Assembly: GCF_024437745.1 (NCBI RefSeq)
Contig: NZ_JANFNY010000008.1
Coordinates: 19,304 to 83,303 of the forward strand
Reading direction: 5' to 3'
DNA length: 64,000 nucleotides
DNA from: Roseomonas sp. GC11
GTDB taxonomy: Bacteria; Pseudomonadota; Alphaproteobacteria; Acetobacterales; Acetobacteraceae
Under the pieces are notes generated by a model. The model did no database searches, was not told the origin of the DNA, and saw only the letters and a list, made by a program, of their open reading frames with translations. The stretch's first letter is position 1; every line of letters starts with the position of its first letter. The position numbers and the translations under genes were made by a program. Below are positions 37,877 through 48,620 of the stretch, in pieces.

Positions 37877-37993
37877 CGGCTCGGTCCTTCTTCTTCTTGG
37901 CGAGCCACCTTGTCATGGCCGTTCAGTCGGTGCTGCGGCTCACGCGGGGCTACGCCCCGGCGTGCGGGGCTGCCCGCCGGTTCGCCCGCAAGA

Positions 37994-38680
37994 TCACGCA
38001 GGCAGGGGGGTCTTGGCAAGGCCGTGCAGGCACGCAGCGAGAACATGGCCGTCCGGGAAGACCGCATCCGGTGCCAGGGCGGCGATTCCGCCATCATGCG
38101 CGGCATCGCCCAGCAGCACGGCGCTGCACCCGGCGGCACGGGCGGCCTGCATGTCCACCCCCGTATCGCCGATGAACCAGACCGCCGGCCCTGGCGCCAC
38201 GCCCAGCCGTTCCAGCGCCATCAGCACAGGCGCGGCGGCGGGTTTGTCCGCCACGGCATCCCCCGCCCCCACCAGCACGCCGAAATGCCCGGCCCAGCCC
38301 AGATGCGCGGCCTCCGCCCGCAGGATCGGACCCTGCTTGTTGGAAACCACGCCCATCGGCCAGAGCGCCCCACGCTCCAACGCCGCCACGGTGCCCGGCA
38401 GCGGCATGATGAACTCCAGGTGACGGGCGCGGACCTCGGCATAGAACAGATCGCGCGCGTGCTCCCATTCCGCGCCGAACAGCGCCGGGAAGGATTCCCG
38501 TAGCGAGAGGCGGGCGCGGGCCCGCACCTGCTCCAGGCTCCATTCCGGCCGGCCGAAGGCGCGCAGCGCGGCATTCATCCCCGCCTGCACCCCGGCCCAG
38601 GCATCGACCAGCGTGTTGTCCCAGTCCCACAGAATGGCTGTGGGGCGGGGCAGGCCAGGCGGAAGCGGAACCGCGATCAT
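37994..38680 (-). CDS. HAD-superfamily hydrolase (phosphoglycolate-phosphatase-like)
   Basis: 228 residues. Motif I DWDNTLVD supplies the nucleophile Asp19 and Asp21; motif II VVSNKQG; motif III Lys in ADKPAAAPV; motif IV FIGDTGVDMQAA. A helical cap is inserted after motif I (C1 type). The family dephosphorylates small phosphorylated metabolites; the subgroup resembles Gph but the substrate is unknown. Its ATG overlaps the stop of dat (ATGA), so the two are coupled. Confidence 0.9.
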   Translation of the reverse strand: MIAVPLPPGLPRPTAILWDWDNTLVDAWAGVQAGMNAALRAFGRPEWSLEQVRARARLSLRESFPALFGAEWEHARDLFYAEVRARHLEFIMPLPGTVAALERGALWPMGVVSNKQGPILRAEAAHLGWAGHFGVLVGAGDAVADKPAAAPVLMALERLGVAPGPAVWFIGDTGVDMQAARAAGCSAVLLGDAAHDGGIAALAPDAVFPDGHVLAACLHGLAKTPLPA

Positions 38681-39549
38681 GCGGCGTTCTTCGCCGCGCC
38701 CTTCACATGGCGGGCAAAAATCTCGAAGAGCTGGCGCGTCACCGGCCCCGGCTTGCCATCCCCCACCGCCACGCCGTCGATCTTCAGGATCGGCTTCACG
38801 AAGGAGGTGGCGGAGGTGATGAAGGCTTCCCGTGCCCGCTTCAGCTCATCCAGGGTGAAGGCGCGCTCATCCCAGGCCATGCCAAGCTGGCGCAGTTCCG
38901 CCATCAGCGCGCCGCGGGTGCAGCCGGGCAGGATGGCGTGGGACAGGGCGCGGGTGCGGATGGCACCCTTCTCGTCCACGATCCAGAAGCTGGTCGCCGC
39001 GCCCTCGGTGACGATGCCGGTGCCTTCCTCATAGAGAATGGCCTCGGTCGCGCCCTGCTCACGCGCGGCCTGGCGGGCCAGCACATTCGGCAGCAGGTTC
39101 ACGCTTTTGATATCGCGCCGCGCCCAGCGCAGATCCGGCAGGGTGATGGCGCTGCCGCCCCAGCTGTCGATGCTGGCGGGGTAAGGCGCGATACGCTTGA
39201 CCGTCACCACCAGGGCCGGCGGCACCGGCTTCGCCGGGAAGGGATGGTCGCGCCGCGCCACGCCGCGCGTCACCTGCATGTAGAGCAGGCCCTCGGTCAC
39301 CCGGTTCTTGCGCGCCACCTCCTGCAACACATGCGACAGGGCCGCGCGCGTCAGCGGCATCGGCAGGCGGATCTCGCGCAGGGAACGCTCCAGCCGGTCC
39401 AGGTGCAGATCCTCATCGATGAAGCGGCCATTGTAGAGATGCACCACTTCATAGATGCCATCGCCGAACTGATAGCCGCGGTCCTCGATATTCACGCTGG
39501 CCTCGCGCTGCGGGACATAGCGGCCATTCACATAGGCAATGCGGGACAT
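38677..39549 (-). CDS. dat: D-amino-acid transaminase (class IV aminotransferase)
   Basis: 290 residues. It has the class IV layout with EDRGYQFGDGIYEVVHLYNG at 22-41, PLP lysine Lys148 in RRDIKSVNLLPN and phosphate-binding GIVTEGAATSFWIV and TSATSFVKPI. This pattern matches bacterial D-alanine transaminase, which makes D-Glu or D-Ala for peptidoglycan; branched-chain transaminase IlvE is the alternative but lacks this N-terminal spacing. In alphaproteobacteria a dat gene commonly lies between ntrX and hfq, as here. Overlaps the HAD gene by four bases. Confidence 0.9.
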   Translation of the reverse strand: MSRIAYVNGRYVPQREASVNIEDRGYQFGDGIYEVVHLYNGRFIDEDLHLDRLERSLREIRLPMPLTRAALSHVLQEVARKNRVTEGLLYMQVTRGVARRDHPFPAKPVPPALVVTVKRIAPYPASIDSWGGSAITLPDLRWARRDIKSVNLLPNVLARQAAREQGATEAILYEEGTGIVTEGAATSFWIVDEKGAIRTRALSHAILPGCTRGALMAELRQLGMAWDERAFTLDELKRAREAFITSATSFVKPILKIDGVAVGDGKPGPVTRQLFEIFARHVKGAAKNAA

Positions 39550-39670
39550 GCCCTGGTCTCTTTCGCTGTTGATCCAGTCGGGGCGCGCAGCTTCGCGCCG
39601 ATGCAGGAGGACGGCAATAGTCCCTGCCCGGCTTTTCAGCCAGGGCAGCGATCAAAATCAGGGAAAATAT

Positions 39671-39785
39671 CTTCTTTTTCTGAAGAAAAAGAAGCAAAAA
39701 GACTTTTCCAGGCTACCGCCGTCTCCCGGCACAGCGGGACACGAAACTGAAAAAAGTTTTTTGGTTCTTTTTTCCAAAAAAGAAC
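39671..39785 (+). repeat. Dispersed AT-hairpin repeat, family 2, copy E
   Basis: 115 bases, same order of hairpins as copy D: CTTCTTTTTCT/AGAAGAAAAAG-type arm first, GTTCTTTTTT/AAAAAAGAAC last, and a central CCCGGCACAGCGGG hairpin. It fills the gap between the start region of dat and the stop of ntrX (which ends six bases after the element), so it may terminate ntrX transcripts. Its plus-strand orientation equals copy D although the flanking genes are on the minus strand. Confidence 0.85.
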
Positions 39786-39790
39786 GCTGC

Positions 39791-41191
39791 TTACGCTGAT
39801 CCTGCCCGGTCCTCTGCCTGCACACCGAGGAACTTCAGCTTCCGGTGCAGGGCGCTGCGCTCCATGCCGACGAAATTGGCGGTGCGGCTGATATTGCCGC
39901 CAAAGCGCAGCAATTGTGCTTCCAGATATTGCCGCTCAAACAATTCACGCGCCTCGCGCAGCGGCAGGGTCATGATCTCGCTGGAGCGGTCGAGCTTCAG
40001 CGCGGCGGGGGCGGCGGAGCCGACCTCGGGCGGCAGCATCTCGGGGCGGATCGGCTCCCCTGCCCCACCCGGCGCCATGATCAGCAGCCAGTCCACCAGA
40101 TTGCGCAGCTGGCGCACATTGCCCGGCCAGTCATAGGCCTGCATCGCCGCCAGCACATCCTCTGACAGCTCCCGCGCCGGCACGCCGGATGTCTCGGCGG
40201 AGCGCGCCATGAAGTGGCGGGCGAGCACGGGCACATCCTCCCGCCGCTCGCGCAGCGCGGGCACGCGCAGCGGCACGACGGCGAGGCGGTAATAGAGATC
40301 CTCACGGAAGCGCCCGGCGGCGATCTCCGCCGCCAGATCGCGGTTGGTGGTGGCGATGACGCGCACATCCACCTTCACCCGCGTGGCGCCGCCCACCCGC
40401 TCGAACCCCTGTTCCTGCAGGGCGCGCACGATCTTGCCCTGGGTTTCCAGCGGCATATCCGCCACCTCGTCCAGCAGCAGCGTGCCGCCATGGGCGCGCT
40501 CCAGCACGCCGGCACGGCGCGGCGCCGCCTGCGGGTCCGTCCCCGCCTCGACGCCGAACAGCTCTTCCTCGAAGCGGGCGGGGTTCAGCGTGGCGCAGTT
40601 CAGCGCCACGAAGGGCTCCCCGGCGCGGCGGGAGCGGGCATGGATCATGCGCGCCGCCACCTCCTTGCCCGCCCCGGCGGGGCCGGAGATCAGCACGCGC
40701 GAGCCGGTGGGCGCCACCCGCTCGATCGCCGCGCGCAGCTGGCTGATGAGCTGGGAGGTGCCGAGCAGCTCCGTCTCCGCCCCGGCGCGCAGCTTGAGTT
40801 CGCTGACCTCGCGCTTGAGCCGCGCCGCCTCCAGCGCCCGCTCGGCGATCAGCAGCAGCCGGTCGGACTTGAAGGGCTTCTCGATGAAGTCGTAGGCGCC
40901 CTGCTGGATGGCCTGCACCGCCGTCTCGATGGTGCCATGGCCCGAGATCATCACCACCGGCACCGAGGGATCGTCGCGCTGCATCGCCTCCAGGATGCCG
41001 AGGCCATCCAGGCGCGAATTCTGCAGCCAGATATCCAGGATGACGAGGCTGGGCCGGCGGGCGCGGAAGGCGGCCAGCGCCGTGTCCGAATTCTGCGCGA
41101 CGCGGGTGTCATACCCCTCGTCCGAGAGGATGCCTTCAATCAGCGCGCGGATGTCCGGCTCGTCATCGACGATCAGGATATCATGCGCCAT
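39791..41191 (-). CDS. ntrX: Nitrogen assimilation response regulator NtrX
   Basis: 466 residues. The receiver domain has phospho-acceptor Asp53 (VILDIWLQ) and the DD pair at 9-10. The AAA+ domain has Walker A GPAGAGKE and Walker B GGTLLLDEVADM. The loop that is GAFTGA in sigma-54 activators is replaced here by GVEAGTDPQAAPRRAG, so direct sigma-54 contact is unlikely, as known for alphaproteobacterial NtrX. A Fis-type HTH (NISRTANFVGMERSALHRKLKFLG) ends the protein (in part). The start overlaps the 3' end of ntrY by 11 bases. Confidence 0.95.
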   Translation of the reverse strand: MAHDILIVDDEPDIRALIEGILSDEGYDTRVAQNSDTALAAFRARRPSLVILDIWLQNSRLDGLGILEAMQRDDPSVPVVMISGHGTIETAVQAIQQGAYDFIEKPFKSDRLLLIAERALEAARLKREVSELKLRAGAETELLGTSQLISQLRAAIERVAPTGSRVLISGPAGAGKEVAARMIHARSRRAGEPFVALNCATLNPARFEEELFGVEAGTDPQAAPRRAGVLERAHGGTLLLDEVADMPLETQGKIVRALQEQGFERVGGATRVKVDVRVIATTNRDLAAEIAAGRFREDLYYRLAVVPLRVPALRERREDVPVLARHFMARSAETSGVPARELSEDVLAAMQAYDWPGNVRQLRNLVDWLLIMAPGGAGEPIRPEMLPPEVGSAAPAALKLDRSSEIMTLPLREARELFERQYLEAQLLRFGGNISRTANFVGMERSALHRKLKFLGVQAEDRAGSA

Positions 41192-43502
41192 GCTGCTGCA
41201 TCTCCGTGCTCTTCCCCACGATCTCCGGGCCGCTGGCCTCCGCCGCGCTGCGGCGCGGCAGCACCAGGGCCGCCCGCGCCCCCGGCACGGGAAGCCCCCC
41301 CGCCGCCTCCCTCTCGGTCAGCAGCAGGCGGCCACCGTGGTCCTCCATGATCTTCTTGACAATGGCAAGACCAAGGCCGGTCCCTTTTGGTTTATGCGTC
41401 ACATAAGGCTCGGTCAGGCGCTCCCGCTCCTCGCCCTGCGGCAGACCGAGGCCATTATCCTCGACCGCCAGCGTGACCGTCTCCTCCCCCGGCTCAACCG
41501 AGAGCAGGATGAGGCCCGGCACCGGCGCGCGCCCCTCGGCCTCGTCGGCCTGGATGCGCATGGCGACGGCATCGGCGGCATTGGCCAGCAGGTTGGTCAG
41601 CGCCTGGCCGATCAGCCGGCGGTCGCAGGGGGTGCGCGGCACGCCCTCCGGGATGCGCGTCTCGAAGCGGATGGCGTGGTGGGCGTTCTGCTGCAGCACC
41701 AGCGCCTCGCGCGCCACCTGGTCGAGCGGCTCGGGGCGGATCACCGGCTGCGGCATGCGGGCGAAGGCGGAGAACTCATCCACCATCCGCCCGATATCGC
41801 CCACCTGCCGCACGATGGTGTCGGTGCAGGCCACGAAGGTCTCGGGGTCGTTGGTGATCTGCTTCAGGTAGCGGCGCTTCAGCCGCTCAGCCGAAAGCTG
41901 GATGGGCGTCAGCGGGTTCTTGATCTCATGCGCGATGCGGCGGGCGACATCGGCCCAGGCCGCCTTGCGCTGGGCGGAGAGCAGCTCGGTGATGTCGTCG
42001 AAGGTGAGGACGAAGCCGTTGACGCGGCCATTCTGCGTCTCGGCGCCGATCTGGGCCAGCAGGGTGCGCCGTTCGCTGGCCGGGCCGATGCGGATTTCCG
42101 CCGTGCGGGTGCGCTCGGGCTGGGCCAGGGGCTGGGCAAGCGCCTGGGCCAGCAGGGGGGCGAATTCGGGGGCCACCGCCTCCAGCTTCTGCCCCAGCGC
42201 CTCATCGAGGTCGAGGCCGAGCAATTCGCTGGCGCGGCGGTTGGGCAGGTTGACGCGCCCCTCCGCATCAACGCCGACGACGCCGGCGGAGACGCCGGAG
42301 AGCACCGTCTCGGTGAAGCGGCGGCGCTCGTCGATCTGGCGATAGGCTTCCATCAGCTCGCTGCGCTGGGCGGCGAGCTGGTTGGTCATGCGGTTGAAGG
42401 CCCGCGAGAGGGTGCCCACCTCGTCATCCGGCCCGCCCTCGGCCACGCGCACGGTCAGGTCGCCGCTGCGCACCCGCTCCGCCGCCACGATCAGGCGGGA
42501 GAGCGGCCGGGCGATCTGGTTGGCGATGACGAGGCCGATCAGCACCGCCGCCATCAGCACCAGCAGCGCCGCCAGGATGAAGATCATCACGAAGGTGATC
42601 TGCAGGCCGGAGCGGTTGCGGTCCAGCTGGTCATATTGCTGGAAGGCCAGTTCGGTGCGGCGCATATGCTCGATCACGCCGGGGTCGAGCGGCCGGCCGA
42701 TCAGCAGCATCAGCCCCGGGCCGATATCGAGCGCCACCAGGGCGCGGACGCGCCCCTCCTCGCTCTCGCCCGGCAGCACGGCCACCTCGCCGCCGCGCGC
42801 CACCTCCATGGCCCAGGCGGGCAGCGGGTCGAGCACGGCGGCGGTGGTCAGCCCGGCATGGCTGACCACGCGGTTCAGCACCGGCTCGAACACCACCGAA
42901 TCGGTCAGCCCGCGCAGCGCGGTATGGGTGGCCAGGATCTGGGCGAAGGCGAACTGGTTCTCATCCAGCAGCCGCCCGGCGCGGTTGAGATCCGCCGCCA
43001 TGGCCAGCGCATCGGCGCGGATGGTGTTGCGGTGCTCGTCCAGATAGGCGCGGGAGGCGACGAGGCTGGCCTCGAGCGTGTCGCGCACACGGTCGCTGAA
43101 CCAGGCCTGGATGCCGAGATTGAAGAAGACGGCGGCGAAGACCGCCACCAGCAGCGCCGGCACCACCGCCACCACGCTGAACAGCATGACGAGGCGCACA
43201 TGCAGCCGCGAGGCCGCCGCGCCGCGCCGCCGCTCCGCCCACATGCGGACGAGGCGGGCGGTGAGCGAGACCATCAGCAGCAGCAGGAAGGTGGCGCCCA
43301 CCAGCATGATGGCCACCACCTGCCCCGGCTTGGTCGGGCCGAAGGGGCTGCCGCCGGAGAGCACGACGAAGGTGGCTAGGCCCATCAGCAGCGCGCCGAC
43401 GGCCAGCCCCAGCGTCATGGCGCGGCCGAGCAGCAGGTCCAGCACACGCCGGGCGAAGGAGGGGCGGCCTGGGCCGCCCCGGCTCGGCGCCACGCGGATC
43501 AC
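41181..43502 (-). CDS. ntrY: Sensor histidine kinase NtrY
   Basis: 773 residues from a GTG at 43502 overlapping the ntrC stop (GTGA). Three to four N-terminal membrane helices and a periplasmic domain (about 125-285) are followed by another helix, a HAMP domain ([19 protein letters not shown]), a PAS domain with [23 protein letters not shown] in part, and the kinase core with the phospho-His in [16 protein letters not shown] near residue 525, N-box [10 protein letters not shown] and G-boxes VEDNGLGLP and [13 protein letters not shown]. Partner of NtrX in control of nitrogen and redox-related genes. Confidence 0.95.
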   Translation of the reverse strand: MIRVAPSRGGPGRPSFARRVLDLLLGRAMTLGLAVGALLMGLATFVVLSGGSPFGPTKPGQVVAIMLVGATFLLLLMVSLTARLVRMWAERRRGAAASRLHVRLVMLFSVVAVVPALLVAVFAAVFFNLGIQAWFSDRVRDTLEASLVASRAYLDEHRNTIRADALAMAADLNRAGRLLDENQFAFAQILATHTALRGLTDSVVFEPVLNRVVSHAGLTTAAVLDPLPAWAMEVARGGEVAVLPGESEEGRVRALVALDIGPGLMLLIGRPLDPGVIEHMRRTELAFQQYDQLDRNRSGLQITFVMIFILAALLVLMAAVLIGLVIANQIARPLSRLIVAAERVRSGDLTVRVAEGGPDDEVGTLSRAFNRMTNQLAAQRSELMEAYRQIDERRRFTETVLSGVSAGVVGVDAEGRVNLPNRRASELLGLDLDEALGQKLEAVAPEFAPLLAQALAQPLAQPERTRTAEIRIGPASERRTLLAQIGAETQNGRVNGFVLTFDDITELLSAQRKAAWADVARRIAHEIKNPLTPIQLSAERLKRRYLKQITNDPETFVACTDTIVRQVGDIGRMVDEFSAFARMPQPVIRPEPLDQVAREALVLQQNAHHAIRFETRIPEGVPRTPCDRRLIGQALTNLLANAADAVAMRIQADEAEGRAPVPGLILLSVEPGEETVTLAVEDNGLGLPQGEERERLTEPYVTHKPKGTGLGLAIVKKIMEDHGGRLLLTEREAAGGLPVPGARAALVLPRRSAAEASGPEIVGKSTEMQQHGA

Positions 43503-44938
43503 GACAACCCGCGGACCACCGGCAGGTCCAGTTCGCGGATCTTCTTGCGCAGCGTGTTGCGGTTGAGGCCGAGCATGGCCGCCGCCTTGATCTGGTTGCC
43601 GCGCGTGGCCGCCAGGGCGAGGCGCAGCAGCGGCCGCTCCACCTCGGCCAGCACGCGCTCATAGAGGTCGCGCACCGGCAGCCCGTCCTTCTGCGCGGCG
43701 ACGAAGGTGGAAAGGTGGCGCTCCACCGCCTGCTCCAGCGTCTCGGAGGCGCGGTTCTCCGCCTCGGCCATCGGCTCGGCCTCGGCCAGCTCGTTGGCGA
43801 CGGCGTCGCCGCCGATCACCTCCTGCGGGTAGAGCGCGGCGAGGCGGCGCATCAGGTTTTCCAGCTCGCGCGCATTGCCCGGCCAGGGGTGCTGGCGCAG
43901 CCGCTCCACCGCGCTCTGGTCCAGCTGCTTGGCCGGCAGGCCGGAGGCCTTGGCGCGGTCGAGGAAGTGGCGGGCGAGCAGCGGGATATCCTCCGCCCGC
44001 TCGCGCAGCGGCGGCAGGCGGATGGGCACCACGTTCAGCCGGTAGAACAGGTCCTCGCGGAACATGCCGCCGCGGATGGCCTGGCGCAGGTCGCGATGGG
44101 TGGCGGCGACGATGCGCACATTGGCCTTGATCGGGTTGCGGCCGCCGACGGTGGTGAACTCCCCCTCCTGCAGCACGCGCAGCAGGCGGGTCTGCGCCTC
44201 GGGCGGCATGTCGCCGATCTCGTCGAGGAAGAGCGTGCCGCCGGCCGCCTGCTCGAAACGGCCGACGCCGCGCGCCAGCGCGCCGGTGAAGGCGCCCCGC
44301 TCATGGCCGAACAGCTCGCTCTCGATCAGCTCACGCGGGATGGCGGCCATGTTGATGGCGACGAAGGGGCCGGTGCGGCGGCGGCCGTAATCGTGCAGGG
44401 CGCGCGCCACCAGCTCCTTGCCCGTGCCGCTCTCGCCCGTGATCATCACGGTGAGGTCGGTGGTCGTCAGCCGCGCGACGGTGCGGTAGATCTCCTGCAT
44501 GGCTGCGCTGCGGCCGACGAGCGGCAGGCGCTCGCCCTCGTGGTCATCCTCCTCCGGCACGGGAACGGCGGGGGCGGTCAGCGCGCGGGCGACGACGGCC
44601 AGCAGTTCCTTCAGGTCGAAGGGCTTGGGCAGATACTCGAAGGCGCCGCGCTGGGCCGCCTTCACCGCCGTCATGAAGGTACTCTGCGCCGACATCACGA
44701 CGACGCGCAGCTCCGGCCGCACGCGCTTGATGCGCGGCACGAGGTCCAGCCCGTTCTCGTCCGGCATGACGACATCGGTGATGACAAGATCGCCCGCGCC
44801 CTCCTCCACCCAGCGCCAGAGCGTGGCGGCGGAGGAGGTGGCGCGCACCGTGTAGCCGGCGCGGCCCAGCGCCTGGGACAGCACGGTGCGGATGGCCCGA
44901 TCGTCATCGGCCACGAGGATGGTGCGGGTATCGGTCAT
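43499..44938 (-). CDS. ntrC: Nitrogen regulation response regulator NtrC
   Basis: 479 residues. The ATG at 44938 overlaps the ntrB stop (ATGA). The receiver domain has Asp55 in [13 protein letters not shown]. The central AAA+ domain has Walker A GESGTGKE and an intact GAFTGA loop at about 214-219, so it can activate sigma-54 promoters, in contrast to NtrX encoded two genes downstream. Walker B is [12 protein letters not shown]. The C-terminal Fis-like HTH reads [20 protein letters not shown]. NtrC phosphorylated by NtrB turns on glnA, amtB and other nitrogen genes. Confidence 0.96.
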   Translation of the reverse strand: MTDTRTILVADDDRAIRTVLSQALGRAGYTVRATSSAATLWRWVEEGAGDLVITDVVMPDENGLDLVPRIKRVRPELRVVVMSAQSTFMTAVKAAQRGAFEYLPKPFDLKELLAVVARALTAPAVPVPEEDDHEGERLPLVGRSAAMQEIYRTVARLTTTDLTVMITGESGTGKELVARALHDYGRRRTGPFVAINMAAIPRELIESELFGHERGAFTGALARGVGRFEQAAGGTLFLDEIGDMPPEAQTRLLRVLQEGEFTTVGGRNPIKANVRIVAATHRDLRQAIRGGMFREDLFYRLNVVPIRLPPLRERAEDIPLLARHFLDRAKASGLPAKQLDQSAVERLRQHPWPGNARELENLMRRLAALYPQEVIGGDAVANELAEAEPMAEAENRASETLEQAVERHLSTFVAAQKDGLPVRDLYERVLAEVERPLLRLALAATRGNQIKAAAMLGLNRNTLRKKIRELDLPVVRGLS

Positions 44939-46095
44939 TCGGCTCGTGTCTTGCGCGGGGCGGTGAGGTCGGGGGGTGTCATCGGCAGGGAAAGGCGGAA
45001 GACGGTGCGGCCGGGGCGGGTATCGCACTCGATCAGCGCGCCCTGGTCGGCCACCAGCTTGGCCACCAGCGCGAGGCCAAGCCCCTGCCCGCCCCGCTTG
45101 GTGGTGACGAAAGGCTCCCACAGGGTGGAGGCGACCTCCTCCGGGATGCCCGGGCCATTGTCGCGCACGCTGACCTGCAGCGGCAGGTGCACCCGCTCCC
45201 GCGAGCCGGGAATGGCGATGCGCACCCCGTGGTGATAGGCGGTGGAGAGGTGGATCTCCCCGGTGATGGGGTCCACCGCCTCCGCCGCGTTCTTCACCAG
45301 GTTGAGCAGGATCTGCACCAGCAGGTCGCGGTTGCCATGGACCGGCGGCAGGGAGGGGTCGTAATCCTCCACGATGCGCAGATGGCTGGCGAAGCCACGG
45401 CTGGCGATGCGCCGGACATGGTCCAGCACCTCGTGGATATTGACCGGGGCGCGCTCCACCGGGCGTTCGGAGAACATCTCCATCCGCTCGACGAGGTTGC
45501 GGATGCGGTCGGCCTCGTCCTGGATCAGGGTGCAGAGCTCGCGGTCGGCCTCGCTGGCGGACTGCTCCAGCAGCTGCGCCGCGCCACGGATGCCGGAGAG
45601 CGGGTTCTTCACCTCATGCGCCAGCATCGCCGCCATGGCCGAGGCGCCACGCGCCGCGCCGCGGAAATTCAGCTGGCGGTCCAGCTTCTGCGCCTTGCTG
45701 CCATCCTGCAGCGTCAGCACCACGGCGCCCGGCATCTCCGGCAGCGGCGCGCCATGGGCGGCGACGCCGCTGCGGTGCAGGCGCGGGCTCTCCAGCGTCA
45801 GGTCATGGTCGGAGACCGGGGCATCCTGCGCCCGCACCTGATCGACCAGCGAAAACAGCCGGGTATCGGCCGGGATCAGGTCCACCAGCCCGAGCTGCGC
45901 CAGGGTGCTGGCGGAAAGCTGGAAGAACTGCTCGGCGGCGGGGTTGGCGAAGCGGAAGCGGTTCTCCCGGTCCAGCACCACCACGGGCACCGGCAGGGCG
46001 GCCAGCAGGGCAAGGCTGTCGGGCATGCGCGGCGCGGCCTCCGGGGCTCGGGGGGCGGCGACGGCGGCGCGGCGCGAAGCGAGAAAGCCGCTCAT
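44935..46095 (-). CDS. ntrB: Nitrogen regulation sensor kinase NtrB (GlnL)
   Basis: 386 residues, soluble. A PAS domain ([23 protein letters not shown]) precedes the dimerisation/phosphotransfer domain with His160 in [15 protein letters not shown] and the ATPase domain with [21 protein letters not shown] and [13 protein letters not shown] proteins normally control its kinase/phosphatase balance. The gene is joined to dusB and ntrC by ATGA overlaps on both sides, giving one co-translated dusB-ntrB-ntrC unit. Confidence 0.95.
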   Translation of the reverse strand: MSGFLASRRAAVAAPRAPEAAPRMPDSLALLAALPVPVVVLDRENRFRFANPAAEQFFQLSASTLAQLGLVDLIPADTRLFSLVDQVRAQDAPVSDHDLTLESPRLHRSGVAAHGAPLPEMPGAVVLTLQDGSKAQKLDRQLNFRGAARGASAMAAMLAHEVKNPLSGIRGAAQLLEQSASEADRELCTLIQDEADRIRNLVERMEMFSERPVERAPVNIHEVLDHVRRIASRGFASHLRIVEDYDPSLPPVHGNRDLLVQILLNLVKNAAEAVDPITGEIHLSTAYHHGVRIAIPGSRERVHLPLQVSVRDNGPGIPEEVASTLWEPFVTTKRGGQGLGLALVAKLVADQGALIECDTRPGRTVFRLSLPMTPPDLTAPRKTRAE

Positions 46096-47192
46096 GCCGC
46101 CATGGCATCCGCGTCGTCATGGTCGCGGAAGGCGTCGCGCACCGCCTCCACGCCCTGCTCGATCAGGGGCGTGTAGAATTCGTGCAGCAGCGCCTCCGCC
46201 GCCTCGGGCGTCTCCGCCCGGTTGACCTGGACGCGGAACTCGGCCGAGCCGGGCAGGCCCTTGGAATACCAGGCGAGATGCTTGCGGGCCAGCCGCACGC
46301 CGGGATGGGCGCCGTGGTGCGCCAGCATGGCGCGGTAATGGCGCAGCAGGATGGCGTATTGCGTGGCGAGGTCCGGCTCCGGCAGTTCCTCGCCCGTGGT
46401 GAGATAGGCGGCGACGCGCGCCAGCAGCCAGGGGCGGCCATAGCAGCCACGCCCGATCATCACCCCATCGGCACCGGACTGGCGCAGCGCCTCGGCCGCG
46501 TGCTGCGGCGTCAGGATATCGCCATTGACGATGACGGGCAGGGAAACGGCCTGCTTCACCTGGGCCACGAAGGCCCAGTCCGCCGTGCCGGTATAGAACA
46601 TCTGCCGCGTACGGCCATGCACGGTGACCAGCCGGATGCCGCTTTCCTCGGCGATCTTGGCGAGGCGCGGCGCGTTCAGGCTGTTGTGGTCCCAGCCCAT
46701 GCGCATCTTCAGCGTCACCGGGTTGGGCACGGCCTTGACCACGGCCTCCAGGATGCGGGCGGCGCCGATCTCGTCGCGCATCAGCGCGCTGCCGGCCTGC
46801 TGGCCCAGCGCCACCTTCTTCACCGGGCAGCCGAAATTGATGTCCACGATGGCCGCGCCGTGGTCCACCGCCAGCTTCGCCGCCTCCGCCATCACCTGCG
46901 GGTCGCAGCCGGCCAGCTGCACGCTGGTCGGCCCGCCGAAGCCATCCACCTCCGCCATCTTCAGCGTCTGGCGGTTCTCCCGCACCATGGCCTGGCTGGC
47001 GATCATCTCGCTCACCACCATCGGCGCCTGAAGCTCCCGGCACAGGCGGCGGAAGGGCAGGTCGGTCACGCCCGACATCGGCGCCAGGATCACCGGCGCA
47101 TCGATGCGGATCGGTCCAACCATGATCGGCCGCAGGCGCGGCACGGCATCAGCCGAGGGGGCGGCCGGGGGGATGCTGGGGGCGATGCTCAT
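46092..47192 (-). CDS. dusB: tRNA dihydrouridine synthase DusB (NifR3)
   Basis: 366 residues from the ATG at 47192, which lacks a clear ribosome site; a second in-frame ATG at 47123 (MVGPIRID) would begin right at the conserved core. It is an FMN TIM-barrel enzyme: [28 protein letters not shown], the catalytic-cysteine motif [11 protein letters not shown] (GCP at 121-123), [18 protein letters not shown] and [14 protein letters not shown]. It reduces uridine in tRNA D-loops. The nifR3-ntrBC arrangement is characteristic of alphaproteobacteria. Confidence 0.95.
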   Translation of the reverse strand: MSIAPSIPPAAPSADAVPRLRPIMVGPIRIDAPVILAPMSGVTDLPFRRLCRELQAPMVVSEMIASQAMVRENRQTLKMAEVDGFGGPTSVQLAGCDPQVMAEAAKLAVDHGAAIVDINFGCPVKKVALGQQAGSALMRDEIGAARILEAVVKAVPNPVTLKMRMGWDHNSLNAPRLAKIAEESGIRLVTVHGRTRQMFYTGTADWAFVAQVKQAVSLPVIVNGDILTPQHAAEALRQSGADGVMIGRGCYGRPWLLARVAAYLTTGEELPEPDLATQYAILLRHYRAMLAHHGAHPGVRLARKHLAWYSKGLPGSAEFRVQVNRAETPEAAEALLHEFYTPLIEQGVEAVRDAFRDHDDADAMAA

Positions 47193-47294
47193 GATTTGGG
47201 CAATCTACGGAAAAATTTGTCATCCGTCCATGCGCATCCGCCCAGGAGCGCGGCAGAAGCTGCCCTGCACCCGGCGCGGGGCCGCCGCACCAGA

Positions 47295-47336
47295 GATTCA
47301 CAGGCCAGGATTCACAGGCCAGGATTCACACCCTGG
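47295..47336. repeat. Short direct repeat, 14 bases, about 2.5 units
   Basis: GATTCACAGGCCAG is repeated at 47295 and 47309, with a partial third unit at 47323 (GATTCACA then CCCTGG). It lies in the 177-base divergent region between dusB and ispDF, 35-75 bases before the ispDF ATG. Nothing else is recognised in this gap. Confidence 0.7.
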
Positions 47337-47369
47337 GATTTCAGCCCCCGGGCGGATAGGGTCCGCGCC

Positions 47370-48524
47370 ATGCGTGTGATCGCCCTGTTGATGGCCGCCG
47401 GCCGCGGCACCCGCTTCGGCGCCGGCCGTCCGAAGCAATATCTCCCCCTGCTCGGCCGCCCCGTGCTGCGCCACGCGGCCGAGGCACTCCTGGCCGATGG
47501 CGCGGTAGAGGCGCTGCTGCCCGTCACACCCCCCGGCGAGGAAGCGGCGGTGGCCGCCCTGCTGGCGGGGCTGCCCCTCCTGCCCCCCGTGCCCGGCGGC
47601 GCCACCCGGCAGGAGAGCGTCCGCGCCGGGCTGGAAGCTCTGGCCGCCCGCCCGCCAGACCTCGTGCTGGTGCATGACGGCGCCCGCCCCATCCTGCCGC
47701 GCGGCACCATCCCCGCCCTGCTGGCCGCCCTGGCCGAAGCCCCCGGCGCCATCCCCGCCCAGCCGGTGAGCGACACGCTGAAGGCCGGGGAAGCGGGCCA
47801 TATCCTGCGCACCGTGCCGCGCGCCGGCCTCTACCGGGCGCAGACGCCGCAGGCCTTCCGCTACCCCGTGCTGCTGGACGCGCACCGCCGGGCGCGCGAA
47901 GAAGCCACCGACGACGCCGCCCTGCTGGAGGCCCTCGGCCTTCCCGTGGCGCTGCTGCCCGGATCGGAGAGCAACCTGAAAGTGACCTACCCCGAGGATC
48001 TGGCCCGCGCCGAGGCCGCCCTTCTGCCGCGCTACCTGCCCGCCATGGGCACCGGCTTCGACGTGCACCGCCTGGTGGAGGGGCGGCCGCTCATCCTCTG
48101 CGGCGTCACCATCCCCCATCCGCTGGGGCTGGAGGGGCATTCGGATGCCGATGTCGGCCTGCACGCCCTGTGCGACGCCATCTATGGCGCCCTGGCGGAA
48201 GGGGATATCGGGCGCCACTTCCCGCCCAGCGACATGCAGTGGAAGGACGCGGACAGCACCGCCTTCCTGCGCCACGCCGCCGGCCGGGTGGCGGCGCGCG
48301 GCGGCATCCTGACCCATGCCGATGTGACGCTGATCTGCGAGAAGCCGAAAATCGCCCCCCACGCCGAGGCCATGCGGGCGCGCATCGCCGAACTGCTCGG
48401 CGTGCCGGTCGGGCGCGTCTCGGTGAAGGCCACCACCACGGAGAAGCTGGGCTTCACCGGGCGCGGCGAAGGCATCGCCGCCCAGGCAGCGGCCACGCTG
48501 CTGCTGCCGAACGGGGAAGTTTGA
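47370..48524 (+). CDS. ispDF: Bifunctional IspD/IspF isoprenoid enzyme
   Basis: 384 residues. Residues 1 to about 225 are the IspD cytidylyltransferase ([37 protein letters not shown]), which makes CDP-methylerythritol. From about 227 comes IspF ([12 protein letters not shown] with the Zn-binding Dx[32 protein letters not shown], and [19 protein letters not shown]), the cyclodiphosphate synthase. The fusion skips IspE, encoded elsewhere, and is common in alphaproteobacteria. The ATG at 47370 begins the conserved strand; the frame is open far upstream only as antisense of dusB. Confidence 0.96.
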   Translation: MRVIALLMAAGRGTRFGAGRPKQYLPLLGRPVLRHAAEALLADGAVEALLPVTPPGEEAAVAALLAGLPLLPPVPGGATRQESVRAGLEALAARPPDLVLVHDGARPILPRGTIPALLAALAEAPGAIPAQPVSDTLKAGEAGHILRTVPRAGLYRAQTPQAFRYPVLLDAHRRAREEATDDAALLEALGLPVALLPGSESNLKVTYPEDLARAEAALLPRYLPAMGTGFDVHRLVEGRPLILCGVTIPHPLGLEGHSDADVGLHALCDAIYGALAEGDIGRHFPPSDMQWKDADSTAFLRHAAGRVAARGGILTHADVTLICEKPKIAPHAEAMRARIAELLGVPVGRVSVKATTTEKLGFTGRGEGIAAQAAATLLLPNGEV

Positions 48525-48535
48525 GGAAATAAAGC

Positions 48536-48618
48536 GTTCTTTTTGAAAAAAGAACCAAAAACTTTTTTCAGTTGGAGTCCCGCTTCTGGCCTGAGGCGGG
48601 ACGCCAAACTGAAAAAAA
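48536..48618 (-). repeat. Dispersed AT-hairpin repeat, family 2, copy F (partial, inverted)
   Basis: GTTCTTTTTGAAAAAAGAAC at 48536-48554 is the terminal hairpin of copies D and E in opposite orientation, followed by CCAAAAACTTTTTTCAGTT and a GC hairpin GTCCCGC/GCGGGAC around TTCTGGCCTGAG, closed by CAAACTGAAAAAAA. It fills the gap between the convergent ispDF and trpS genes and probably ends both transcripts. Confidence 0.75.
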
Positions 48619-48620
48619 CC

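Noticed and set aside
40908..43379. 823-codon open frame antisense to ntrY
   Set aside because: Shadow of a well-supported histidine kinase gene; composition is typical of antisense GC-rich frames.
43888..43960. Possible extra tRNA or small RNA signals inside the ntr operon
   Set aside because: No cloverleaf or terminator could be built; only coding sequence is present.
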